This document shows, in pieces, positions 1 through 7,037 of a stretch of DNA of 16,582 nt. Positions within the stretch are counted from its first letter, which is position 1. Every line of letters begins with the position of its first letter. A model generated the notes under the pieces. It was not told the DNA's origin and searched no databases. It was given only the letters and a program-made list of their open reading frames with translations. The position numbers were made by a program, and so were the translations under genes. This DNA comes from an uncultured Oscillospiraceae bacterium (lineage in GTDB: Bacteria > Bacillota > Clostridia > Oscillospirales > Oscillospiraceae): assembly GCA_934659475.1 (NCBI GenBank), contig CAKUHX010000015.1, forward strand, positions 1 to 16,582, given 5' to 3'.

Positions 1-452
1 CGATCGACCTGTTCTGCTGCTGGGCCATGGACCGGGACCCCAGAAAGGAGAACATGAGCACCGCCCTGCGGAGCATCACCATGTGGAGCTGCCCGGCAGT
101 CTCGCTGCTGTGCGGCACGATCACCCTTGGCGCCGGACTGGGCTATGAGATGCATGTGTCCACCGTGGCGCCCCTGTTCGTGGGCATCCTCTTCCTGGTC
201 ATCGGCAACTACCTGCCCAAGACCAAGCAGAGCGACACCCTGGGCATCCGCCTGCCCTGGACGCTGAGCAGCGAGGAAAACTGGGACCGCACCCACCGCC
301 TGACCGGCTTTTTGTGGGTGGCAGCGGGCCTGCTGTTCCTCGTGCTGACTCTGCTGCATCTGTGGAACGCCTGGCTGCTGTCCGGCCTGCTCGTTCTGGC
401 CACGCTCCTCCCGCTGTTCTACTCCTACTATCTGCACCGAAAGGGCATCTGA
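1..452 (+). CDS. SdpI family membrane protein, 3' part (5' end outside window)
   Basis: Integral membrane protein of the SdpI family; the Bacillus subtilis founder gives immunity to the SdpC toxin, and many members are uncharacterised. The reading frame is open to the left edge (codons from base 3), so the true start lies upstream. The ATG at 27 falls inside the conserved DPRKxNM-type loop and is unlikely to be the start. Visible segments are a hydrophobic helix, the G-Y-E linker, another helix, then the family signature LGIRLPWTL followed by NW, and two more hydrophobic helices before a short charged tail (HRKGI). The N-terminal DUF1648-like helices are missing because of the window edge. 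It ends at a bidirectional terminator facing the phosphodiesterase gene. Family assignment is firm; an immunity role is not shown. Confidence 0.85.
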   Translation, partial: IDLFCCWAMDRDPRKENMSTALRSITMWSCPAVSLLCGTITLGAGLGYEMHVSTVAPLFVGILFLVIGNYLPKTKQSDTLGIRLPWTLSSEENWDRTHRLTGFLWVAAGLLFLVLTLLHLWNAWLLSGLLVLATLLPLFYSYYLHRKGI

Positions 453-463
453 CCCTTTGAAGC

Positions 464-501
464 AAACCGCCGCCGGGAGCGAAGGCTCCTGGCGGCGGTT
501 T
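464..501. terminator. Bidirectional intrinsic terminator between convergent genes
   Basis: A 17-bp stem (464-480 with 485-501, one G-U pair) closes a GAAG loop. The arms begin with AAA and end with TTT, so U runs occur on both strands. It lies 12 bases after the sdpI-like stop and 10 bases after the phosphodiesterase stop on the other strand, so it should end transcripts from both sides. Confidence 0.9.
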
Positions 502-510
502 TGATGTTCG

Positions 511-1839
511 TCAGTTTTTCAGCAGCTGGGTCATAGCAGTGCCCTGGGCGTCTCTCAGTTCAACGCCCAACAGCCGGGCAAAGGTGGGGCCCTCGTCCAC
601 AATATCCCGCCGGGGCAGCATGACGTTCTCCTTAAAGTCCGGTCCCTTGGCGAAGAACACCGGCTGCGGCCCCACATCGGGCATATGGCCGTGGTTGCCT
701 TTGCCCATGCGGTAATTCTTCAAGGGGACATTGACCACCCCGGGACCCGTACACTGGTCGGTAAAGGAGGTGTAGCCGTCTCCCTCGATGATAAAGGCGA
801 AGTCGCCGTCCAGATGGAACCTCTTCGCCGCCTCTTCCCGGGTCAGCACCTGGGTAAAGCCGTACAGGCCCTCCGCCGCCATCTCCTTCAGGGCGGCATA
901 GGCCCGGTCGTATGCCTGCCGGTCGCCAGGGTCCTTCAGCCAGAAGGCCATGGACAGCCCGTTGTGCATCCCGTAGACCGTGTAGTCCGTCACCCGGCCC
1001 CGGCCGTCCAACTGGATCAGGCCGCGTCTGGCCAAAAAGACATTGGGCCGCACCTCCCGGGCGTAGTCGTTCTGGCCGTGGTCGGACAGGATGACAAAGT
1101 TTGTCTCATCGAAGGTGCCCGCGTCCCGCAGGGCCTGGAACAGCATCCCCAGCCACCGGTCCACCAGATCAAGGCCCGCTGTCACCTTGGGACAGAAAAT
1201 GCCGTTGGCGTGGCGCAGGGAGTCGATGAGGCTGGCGTGAATGAACATGACCTCGGGCTTATACTCCCGGAGGATGTCGCAGGTGACGTGGATCATAAAG
1301 TCGTCAAACTCCGGTTCCTTGGCCACGTTGGCCATGCCGCCCCGCTCGTAGCCCTCGGGCAGCAGATGGGCGTGCTTCTCTATCAGCCGGGCCACCTCCT
1401 CGCTGGCCCCCCGCTCCATGAAGGCGCCCCGCAGGGTCTCTCCCGGGTGGGCCAGCCAATACTCCGGCAAATGGAAGTCAATGTCCGGGTCATAGGAGGT
1501 CACGGGCCAGAAGGCGGCAGCGGTGGAATACCCGCCCCGCTTGGCCGCAGCGAAGATATTGTCCGTGCGGATCAGCCGGGCGTCCCAGGTCCAGTCCCGG
1601 TCCACCTCGTTGGTGGAGAACACATAGTTGGTATAAATCCCGGTCTTTTCAGGGTAGCACCCGGTCTGGATGGACACGTGCACCGGGTAGGTGATGGAGG
1701 GGTAGATCGTCCGCACACTGTCCAGACCGCAGCAGTTCTCGTAGAACTTTGCGAAATCAGAGCCGGGCTTTGCCCGCAGATAGTCCGCATCCTCCTGCAC
1801 CATGGCGTCGACCGACAGAACAAACAGCCGCTTTTTCAT
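511..1839 (-). CDS. Alkaline phosphatase superfamily phosphodiesterase / nucleotide pyrophosphatase
   Basis: 442-residue metal-dependent hydrolase of the type I phosphodiesterase/nucleotide pyrophosphatase (NPP) family, expected to cleave phosphodiesters with two divalent metals, usually zinc. Visible residues are D11 (VLSVDAM), the nucleophile motif PSITYPVHVSIQTG with T50 as the likely nucleophile, D206 and H210 (SLIDSLRH), D253-H254 (ILSDHGQ) and H383 (GNHGHMPD). There is no signal peptide or membrane anchor, so it should be cytoplasmic and act on an imported substrate. I chose the ATG at 1839 because an AGGAGAG site lies just upstream. An alternative ATG at 1857 overlaps the M81 stop and would add six residues, but its codons encode the Shine-Dalgarno site. 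Last gene of the ABC transporter operon, 14 bases after the M81 stop. Exact substrate unknown. Confidence 0.88.
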   Translation of the reverse strand: MKKRLFVLSVDAMVQEDADYLRAKPGSDFAKFYENCCGLDSVRTIYPSITYPVHVSIQTGCYPEKTGIYTNYVFSTNEVDRDWTWDARLIRTDNIFAAAKRGGYSTAAAFWPVTSYDPDIDFHLPEYWLAHPGETLRGAFMERGASEEVARLIEKHAHLLPEGYERGGMANVAKEPEFDDFMIHVTCDILREYKPEVMFIHASLIDSLRHANGIFCPKVTAGLDLVDRWLGMLFQALRDAGTFDETNFVILSDHGQNDYAREVRPNVFLARRGLIQLDGRGRVTDYTVYGMHNGLSMAFWLKDPGDRQAYDRAYAALKEMAAEGLYGFTQVLTREEAAKRFHLDGDFAFIIEGDGYTSFTDQCTGPGVVNVPLKNYRMGKGNHGHMPDVGPQPVFFAKGPDFKENVMLPRRDIVDEGPTFARLLGVELRDAQGTAMTQLLKN

Positions 1840-1853
1840 CGCGCTCTCTCCTC

Positions 1854-3365
1854 TCATCGAAATACTTCCGGACCCTGGATGTCCTCCTCCGTGATCTCGT
1901 CAAAGGGGAACATGGGCCGGGGCAGACGGGTAAATGGCATATCCTCCAGCACTGGGCCTGCCGCTCCCGGAGTCGCGGCACTGCAGATCATGGCCGCCAT
2001 GGGCTCATACCCCGCCCGGAAGGAGGTGCATGCCTTTACGCACACCAGGCCGCACAGGTCGGGCTCGATGCCGAAGGCCCGGTAGAACTGCCGGTCGCCG
2101 CAGTTCTGCGCCCGCACGCACACCAGGATCTGCAGCTTGCCCGCCTCCAACACCGCGCTGCGGCCCACGTTCCGCATCTGCCCCCGCTCGGCGGGGCCCT
2201 GCAGCCGGAATCGGCCCATGTGCAGACTGCGGACCACCGCGTCCTTTACCTCCACAGGGCGGCTCAGGCCCGGGGCCAGAGAGGCCCCCAGCACAAAGTC
2301 CCCCCGGGCGCCCACGCCCATGGAAAACGCCCGCTCCACCGCGGCCGCATCGTTCACCGACAGGGCGCAGTACAGCTCGTCCCGGAAGGGCAGCAGCTTT
2401 TCCAGCACAGCGGCGCTGTCCCCGTTGGCCCCGGCGTTGGGGGAGTCGGCGGAGTCCACCAGCACCACCGGCTTGTCCAGGGTGTTGTCCCGGGCGGCCT
2501 GAATGACCTGCTCCACGCTCCACAGCTTCTCCCCCTGCAGCTCATGCCGCAGGGCGAATTCCATGGCGGTCAGCTCCCGGGCGGCCTTTACGGCGGCCTC
2601 GCGGCTGTCCGCCGTGACCACCACGGTGGAGGCCAGCTCGCTCACATCCAGCCAGGGCTGGGCCTGGAATACAGAGAAGTCCGCGATCTGACCGGCGCGC
2701 ACCAGCGCATGTCCCCGCTCCATCAGCTCATGCAGACTGCCGCGGGTGGTGGTATAGCCGTGGGGCGGGGCGATCATGGGGATGGCGGCGCGCACCGTCA
2801 CCAGCGGTCTGCCCTCCAGCCGGTCCGCCAGCAGCCGGGCCGCGCGGAGACCCACCTCATATAAGTCCAGGTGGGGATAGGTCTGATAACCGCAGACAAA
2901 GTCCGCGTTTTCCATCATTTTTCTCGTCACATTGCCGTGGAGATCCAGAGAGACGGCGATGGCCGCCTTCTGTCCCACAGCGCGGCGGACGGCCTGCACG
3001 ATGTCGCCGCACACGTCCTCAGACCGGTCGGATACCGTGGCCCCGTGGAGGGACAGCAGCACCCCGTCCAGCGCGCCTGTCTGCTCGATCCCGTCCAGCG
3101 TCCGCTTCAAAAAGTCCTCCACCACAGCGTGGTCCACCGGGCCGCCGCTCTTCGATCGCATCCGCCTGCCGCCCACCAGTTCCAGCCCCCGCTGGCGCGC
3201 GGCGCAGATCATGCCGTCCAGGGTCTCCCCCACCCTCCCGCCGGAGTCCAGCAGCGCCTGGCCGTCGTAGATCCCGCTGGTAGAGAAATCCTCAAAGTCT
3301 GTCAGTACCGGGTTGAAGGAATTGGACTCCTGGACCAACCCGCAGATAAATACCTTCTTCTTCAT
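1854..3365 (-). CDS. M81 family metallopeptidase (MlrC-like)
   Basis: 503-residue protein of the M81/MlrC family, named after the Sphingomonas enzyme that degrades linearised microcystin; physiological substrates of most members are unknown. It starts with the family N-terminus (VFICGLVQESNSFNP). The expected metal-site region is present: H107 (SLHGA), D141 and H143 (LDLHGN), and H165/D167 (QTYPHLD). The C-terminal MlrC domain opens near residue 304 with DSADSPNAGANGD. Length is typical, without a signal peptide, so it is probably cytoplasmic. The ribosome binding site before 3365 is weak (only GAAAG some 14-18 bases away), unlike the rest of the operon, so low translation is likely. It lies between the binding-protein gene and the phosphodiesterase, suggesting it acts on an amide or peptide-like bond in the imported compound (inference). 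Confidence 0.88.
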   Translation of the reverse strand: MKKKVFICGLVQESNSFNPVLTDFEDFSTSGIYDGQALLDSGGRVGETLDGMICAARQRGLELVGGRRMRSKSGGPVDHAVVEDFLKRTLDGIEQTGALDGVLLSLHGATVSDRSEDVCGDIVQAVRRAVGQKAAIAVSLDLHGNVTRKMMENADFVCGYQTYPHLDLYEVGLRAARLLADRLEGRPLVTVRAAIPMIAPPHGYTTTRGSLHELMERGHALVRAGQIADFSVFQAQPWLDVSELASTVVVTADSREAAVKAARELTAMEFALRHELQGEKLWSVEQVIQAARDNTLDKPVVLVDSADSPNAGANGDSAAVLEKLLPFRDELYCALSVNDAAAVERAFSMGVGARGDFVLGASLAPGLSRPVEVKDAVVRSLHMGRFRLQGPAERGQMRNVGRSAVLEAGKLQILVCVRAQNCGDRQFYRAFGIEPDLCGLVCVKACTSFRAGYEPMAAMICSAATPGAAGPVLEDMPFTRLPRPMFPFDEITEEDIQGPEVFR

Positions 3366-3424
3366 AGGCTATCGTTCGCTTTCTGTAAACTCCGGCTCTC
3401 CACTGCCGGAAGGTTCCAAACCAG

Positions 3425-3455
3425 CGGGGCGTCCACCCAAGGGATGGGCGCCCCG
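3425..3455 (-). terminator. Intercistronic hairpin / partial terminator after the binding-protein gene
   Basis: On the minus strand GGGGCG...CGCCCC closes a 13-position stem with one mismatch, one G-U pair and a three-base CTT loop. It lies about 30 bases after the binding-protein stop, and only a short GGTTTGG follows instead of a U run. A second, weaker hairpin (3392-3409, CCGGC/GCCGG) follows. This suggests an attenuating or mRNA-stabilising hairpin giving more binding protein than downstream enzymes, rather than a full terminator. Confidence 0.6.
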
Positions 3456-3484
3456 TTTGATTCATGTCTTATATCTCTCTGCTA

Positions 3485-4915
3485 TCAGCTGTTGGTCGCG
3501 TTATACATTTCAAAGGCGTTATTGATGGTCTCGCACATCTCTGCGATGGCCTGGTCCACAGGGGTGCCGCTGCACACAGCCTCCAGGCAGGTGGCGCCGG
3601 CGGTGGTGTACTCGTTATTGGTGGCGGTAAAGGCATAGAAGGCGCTCAGGTCAGAGCTCTTCATCGCGGTGATGATGTCATCGATCCAGGGGTAATCCTT
3701 CAGGAACGCCTGATAATCGGCATTGTTATAGATCTCGTCATACAGGGGCAGATAGCCGTTCTTGATGTCCCAGCGGGCCTGCACCTCGGGGGAGGTGAAA
3801 TACTTGATGTACTCCCAAGCGCCCTGCTGGGCCTCCTCGTTGCCGTTGTCCACGATAAAGAAGCCCTGGCCGGAGGAACAGAAGCCGGTGCGCTTTCCGT
3901 TCTCGGTGACGGAGAACATGGGCACAAAGCCGTAACCATCGGGATCGGCGCTGAAAGCGTCCATCATAGGCGCCATATAGGAATTGGTGGTAACGATCAT
4001 GGCCAGTTCGCCGGCGGCCAGGGCAGGAATCATCTCATCCTTGATCTTGGAGCCCACGGGGTACAGATAGTTCTTATCAGCCAGATTCGCCCACTTGGTA
4101 TAGTAGTCGGTGACCACATCGGCAAAGCCGTTGCTATTGTCATCATACAGGCACTTGGTGGGCAGGCCGGTCGCTCCGTTGTCGTTATCCGTGGTATAGA
4201 ATCCCTCGCGGGCAAAGGCATAGTTGGCCCAGATGCCGGAGTGCTCCTCACCGATCCCGTAAGTGGCATGGCCGCCCTCGCAGATCTTGCACACCGTGTC
4301 ATACACAGCGTCCATACTGGTCAGGCTGTAGGGATCGATGCCGGCGGCCTCGAACACGGCTTTGTTGTAGAAGAAACCGGACAGGGAAAGCGCCTCGGGG
4401 TAGCCGATCAATTTACCGTCCTTGCCATAGGTAGCGATCAGATTTTCATACATGGCGGGGGCAGTGTAACCGGTATCGGCATCTACAAAGTCCTGCGCCA
4501 TCCTAATCAGGCCGGAGTGCAGATAAGAACCGACCGTTTCGGAGGAGCTGTTGCAGAAAGCGGGCAGCTCGGACTTGTCCGTGGCCTGCAGCTTGGCGAT
4601 CTGGTCATAGTAGCCGCCGTTGTACTCACGAACCACAAAATATTTGTCCTGCATGGTGTTGAACTCGTTGATGATGCCATCTACCCAGGCGGAGGTGCCG
4701 CTGCCATGGGGGCACCAATATTTGACCTCGATCCGTCCCTCGGGGACGGCGGTATCAGAAGTGTGCCACGCGTTCTCATCGGTGGCCGGCGGAGTCACCG
4801 CAGATGAGGTGCCGCCGGAGCCGGAGCCGCTGGCGGCGGGGTCTTCCTTCTTGCCGCAGGCGGCAAGGGAAAGCGTCATAGCGAGAGCAAGAGCAAGGGC
4901 CAGGAACTTTTTCAT
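3485..4915 (-). CDS. UgpB-type ABC transporter substrate-binding lipoprotein
   Basis: 476-residue extracellular solute-binding protein (family 1) that would capture substrate for the two permeases encoded upstream. The start at 4915 is set by an AAAGGAG site and by the signal peptide beginning MKKFLALALA. A lipobox LAAC places the lipidated cysteine at residue 20, followed by a low-complexity Ser/Gly linker. Similarity to E. coli UgpB is visible in blocks: an YNGGYYDQI segment like YKGNYEQN, the NKAVFEAAGIDP segment, and WEYIKYFTSPEVQARW followed by NGYLPL. UgpB binds sn-glycerol 3-phosphate and glycerophosphocholine, but many relatives bind sugars, so the substrate cannot be read from sequence. 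An open frame extends to 5017, but that extra N-terminus covers the intergenic hairpin and is rejected. Hairpins flank the gene on both sides. Confidence 0.92.
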   Translation of the reverse strand: MKKFLALALALAMTLSLAACGKKEDPAASGSGSGGTSSAVTPPATDENAWHTSDTAVPEGRIEVKYWCPHGSGTSAWVDGIINEFNTMQDKYFVVREYNGGYYDQIAKLQATDKSELPAFCNSSSETVGSYLHSGLIRMAQDFVDADTGYTAPAMYENLIATYGKDGKLIGYPEALSLSGFFYNKAVFEAAGIDPYSLTSMDAVYDTVCKICEGGHATYGIGEEHSGIWANYAFAREGFYTTDNDNGATGLPTKCLYDDNSNGFADVVTDYYTKWANLADKNYLYPVGSKIKDEMIPALAAGELAMIVTTNSYMAPMMDAFSADPDGYGFVPMFSVTENGKRTGFCSSGQGFFIVDNGNEEAQQGAWEYIKYFTSPEVQARWDIKNGYLPLYDEIYNNADYQAFLKDYPWIDDIITAMKSSDLSAFYAFTATNNEYTTAGATCLEAVCSGTPVDQAIAEMCETINNAFEMYNATNS

Positions 4916-4986
4916 ACAGATTCTCCTTTTCATTTTATTTTCCGGCGGGTCCTCTCCTACCGGGCACAGTCCGCACCGGGTATCCT

Positions 4987-5003
4987 CCGCCGCCCTCCGG
5001 CGG
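4987..5003 (-). other. Intercistronic hairpin between permease and binding-protein genes
   Basis: Perfect CCGCCG/CGGCGG stem with a five-base loop, 14 bases after the second permease stop on the minus strand. No U run follows, so it is probably a processing or 3'-stabilising element rather than a terminator. The rest of the 102-base gap holds only the AAAGGAG ribosome binding site for the binding protein. Confidence 0.5.
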
Positions 5004-5017
5004 CAAAAGTCTTGCAC

Positions 5018-5872
5018 TTATCCCTTTACAGCGCCGGAGGTCATGCCCTTGACCAGATATTTCTGGCCGATAATAAACACAATGACCGCCGGGATGATGC
5101 ACAGGGCGGCACCGGCCAGAATGTGGGTGGTCTTGCCGCTCTCCCCCTGTTCCAGCATGGCCATGCCGATCTGCACGGTGCGCATTTTATCCCGGTTGGT
5201 GACCAGCAGGGGCCAGAAATACCGGTTGTAGATATGAATGAACTCATAGATGGCCAATGAGGCCAGCGAGGGCACCGACAGAGGCAGCGCAATGCGGAAG
5301 AAAAAGCCCATATCACTGCAGCCATCGATCTCCGCAGCCTCCTTCAGTTCCCGGGGCAGGGTCAGATAAAACTGGCGCAGCAGGAATATCCCCATGCCGC
5401 CCACCAGATAGGGCAGCGCCATGCCCACGTGGGTGTCGGTCATGTGCCAGTGCTGGATCTGAATGTAGTTGGTGATGATGACCACGTCGCCGGGGATCAT
5501 CATGGTGGCCAGGATCAGGGCGAACATGGTGCTTTTCAGCCGGAACCTGAAAAACACCAGGGCATAGGCCGCAAAGCTGCACAAGATGATCTGGAAAACG
5601 ATCACGATGGCGCACTGGATCAGGGTATTCAGCAGATATTTCCCGATGGGCACGCTGTCCATGACCCATTCAAAATTCTCCAGCGTCGGGTCCTTTACGG
5701 CAAGGCCCATGCCGCCGGGGCTCATCAGCTCCGCCGGAGACTTGATCGCGTAAAGCAGACAGACGACGATGGGGAACACGATCACCAGCCCCAACAGCAC
5801 CTTCAGGGCATACCCCGCCAGAAACTGTGCCCGGCGCTTTCTGCGGCTGCGGCTTTGAATATTGTTTTCCAT
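5018..5872 (-). CDS. ABC transporter permease, UgpE/MalG type
   Basis: 284-residue inner-membrane subunit with a basic N-terminus (RSRRKRR) and about six hydrophobic helices. The coupling-helix EAA motif is intact: EAAEIDG at residues 178-184, followed by the F-x-RIALPLSVPS stretch. The C-terminal half reads closely like UgpE (FLLRQFYLTLPRELKEAA; RYFWPLLV, then KMRTVQIGM). It forms a heterodimer with the upstream permease and receives substrate from the UgpB-like lipoprotein. The ATG at 5872 shares one base with the upstream stop (TGATG), so the two permeases are translationally coupled; a TTG one codon earlier is less likely. No ATP-binding subunit lies in the window, so a shared MsmK/UgpC-type ATPase encoded elsewhere is expected (inference). 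Confidence 0.93.
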   Translation of the reverse strand: MENNIQSRSRRKRRAQFLAGYALKVLLGLVIVFPIVVCLLYAIKSPAELMSPGGMGLAVKDPTLENFEWVMDSVPIGKYLLNTLIQCAIVIVFQIILCSFAAYALVFFRFRLKSTMFALILATMMIPGDVVIITNYIQIQHWHMTDTHVGMALPYLVGGMGIFLLRQFYLTLPRELKEAAEIDGCSDMGFFFRIALPLSVPSLASLAIYEFIHIYNRYFWPLLVTNRDKMRTVQIGMAMLEQGESGKTTHILAGAALCIIPAVIVFIIGQKYLVKGMTSGAVKG

Positions 5873-6747
5873 CAATAAAACACCGTCCTCTCCTCCAGCG
5901 CATGCTGCGCCCTGGTAACGATAAAGATGATGAGGAACAGGAACACGGCCTGAACACAGGCCGTCTCATACCGGCCATTGAGCAGTGCGTTTTTATACAT
6001 GCTGTAGATCAGGGTGTTGGTCGCGTTGTTGGGGCCGCCCTCGGTGAGCAGCTTGATCTGGCCGAAGGCCTTGAAGGCATTGGAGATGTTCAGGAAAACC
6101 ACAAAAAAGATCTGGGGCGAGGCCACGGGGATCAGCACGCTGAAGGCCCGGCGCACCGGTCCGGCTCCGTCAAGCCTGGCGCTCTCCAGCAGATCCTCCG
6201 GCACATTGCGGAAGCCCACCAGCAGGAAAATGTAGCTGGAGCCAATGCTGAGCCACACGGTGACGAAAGCCACGGCCAACAGCGCCCACTTGGGGTCGCG
6301 CAGCCAGGCGATGTCCGTACCCAGCAGCTGATTGAGCAGGCCGCCGTCCTTCCGCATCAGGAAGATGAAGATGGAGGCCGCCGGGGCGGACGCCACCGCC
6401 ATGGGCAGGGAGTACATGACCTCATACAGGCGGCTGCCCTTCTCACGGCTGGCACTGAGCAGGGCCAACAGCATGGCCACCAGCAGGGTAAACACCCCCA
6501 CCAGAAGGGCAAAGAGCAGAGTGTTGCCCATGATCTTCGGGAAGGTAGAGGAGGTGATCACCCTTATGTAGTTGCGGATGCCGGCCCATTTCACAAAATC
6601 GCCCTTCTTATCCGTATAGGAAAAGGAAAGTATGATCGTCTTCAGAAAGGGCCAGAAGGTGAACATGGCGAACAGCGCCATGCTGGGCACCAGCAGCAGA
6701 TAGGGGGTCAACCCGCTGTGCTCCTTTCGGGAGTTGGGTCGATTCAT
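5872..6747 (-). CDS. ABC transporter permease, UgpA/MalF type
   Basis: First gene of the operon: a 291-residue inner-membrane permease of the sugar/glycerol-phosphate importer class. About six hydrophobic helices are visible, starting with LTPYLLLVPSMALFAMF after a short cytoplasmic N-terminus. The EAA-type loop is at residues 188-208 (ESARLDG, then FSVLIPVASP). I chose the ATG at 6747 because AAAGGA sits eight bases upstream. ATGs at 6753 and 6813 are in frame, but the first is too close to that site and the second would lie in the 5' leader immediately after the promoter. It partners with the next permease, whose start overlaps this stop. Expression should come from the promoter at 6827-6855, under the DeoR regulator encoded divergently. 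Confidence 0.93.
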   Translation of the reverse strand: MNRPNSRKEHSGLTPYLLLVPSMALFAMFTFWPFLKTIILSFSYTDKKGDFVKWAGIRNYIRVITSSTFPKIMGNTLLFALLVGVFTLLVAMLLALLSASREKGSRLYEVMYSLPMAVASAPAASIFIFLMRKDGGLLNQLLGTDIAWLRDPKWALLAVAFVTVWLSIGSSYIFLLVGFRNVPEDLLESARLDGAGPVRRAFSVLIPVASPQIFFVVFLNISNAFKAFGQIKLLTEGGPNNATNTLIYSMYKNALLNGRYETACVQAVFLFLIIFIVTRAQHALEERTVFY

Positions 6748-6778
6748 AGCCATCGTCCTTTCGCTCTGTGATCCATTT

Positions 6779-6792
6779 GTTCGTTTTTGAAC
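6779..6792. promoter_or_regulatory. Candidate GlpR/DeoR-type operator, promoter-proximal copy
   Basis: Inverted repeat GTTC-GTTTTT-GAAC in the 5' leader of the ABC operon, about 30-40 bases downstream of the expected transcription start. The segment TGTTCGTTTTTG (6778-6789) recurs exactly at 6893-6904. TGTTCG is the half-site known for E. coli GlpR, a DeoR-family repressor. A further partial copy, TGTTCAATTT, is at 6807-6816. Confidence 0.5.
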
Positions 6793-6826
6793 TATATTTT
6801 CTGTTTTGTTCAATTTCTATATCCAA

Positions 6827-6855
6827 AGTATAACTTTGATTGGCCCTATTGTCAA
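6827..6855 (-). promoter_or_regulatory. Promoter of the ABC transporter operon
   Basis: On the minus strand TTGACA (6850-6855) and TATACT (6827-6832) are separated by exactly 17 bases in an AT-rich block, a near-consensus sigma-A promoter. Transcription should start near 6820, leaving a roughly 70-base leader before the permease start at 6747. Confidence 0.8.
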
Positions 6856-6892
6856 TATACAACTTGCGTTTATATTCTTTTTTGTTTTTTTA

Positions 6893-6904
6893 TGTTCGTT
6901 TTTG
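6893..6904. promoter_or_regulatory. Candidate GlpR/DeoR-type operator, upstream copy
   Basis: Exact 12-base repeat of TGTTCGTTTTTG from 6778-6789, in the same orientation and 115 bases away, close to eleven helical turns. It lies about 40 bases upstream of the operon -35 box and 60 bases upstream of the -35 box of the divergent regulator. Two same-face sites around one promoter fit repression by DNA looping (inference). Confidence 0.45.
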
Positions 6905-6963
6905 CTGTTTGGCAGATCTCCATCATTTCCGCAGGAATGGCAGCTGCCCCTCGGAATTTTCGA

Positions 6964-6993
6964 TTGTCAGGTCCTGCTTCGCCGTGGTATAAT
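6964..6993 (+). promoter_or_regulatory. Promoter of the DeoR-family regulator gene
   Basis: TTGTCA (6964-6969) and a perfect TATAAT (6988-6993) are spaced by 18 bases, with an extended -10 TGG just before the TATAAT. It lies 44 bases upstream of the regulator start at 7038. Confidence 0.75.
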
Positions 6994-7037
6994 AGCAGGC
7001 AGCAGATCAAAACACCAACACGGCAGGGGGACTTTTC

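Noticed and set aside
685..2085. Long plus-strand open frame opposite the phosphodiesterase and M81 genes (also 1749-2864)
   Set aside because: Low-complexity His/Gln/Gly/Val composition, no recognisable domain, and it is antisense to clear enzymes; typical of GC-rich antisense frames.
3464..4807. 447-codon plus-strand frame opposite the binding-protein gene
   Set aside because: Antisense to a lipoprotein with clear signal peptide and family blocks; the product resembles no family.
4916..5017. Upstream extension of the binding protein to 5017
   Set aside because: It would precede the signal peptide with 34 polar residues and cover the hairpin; the AAAGGAG site points to 4915.
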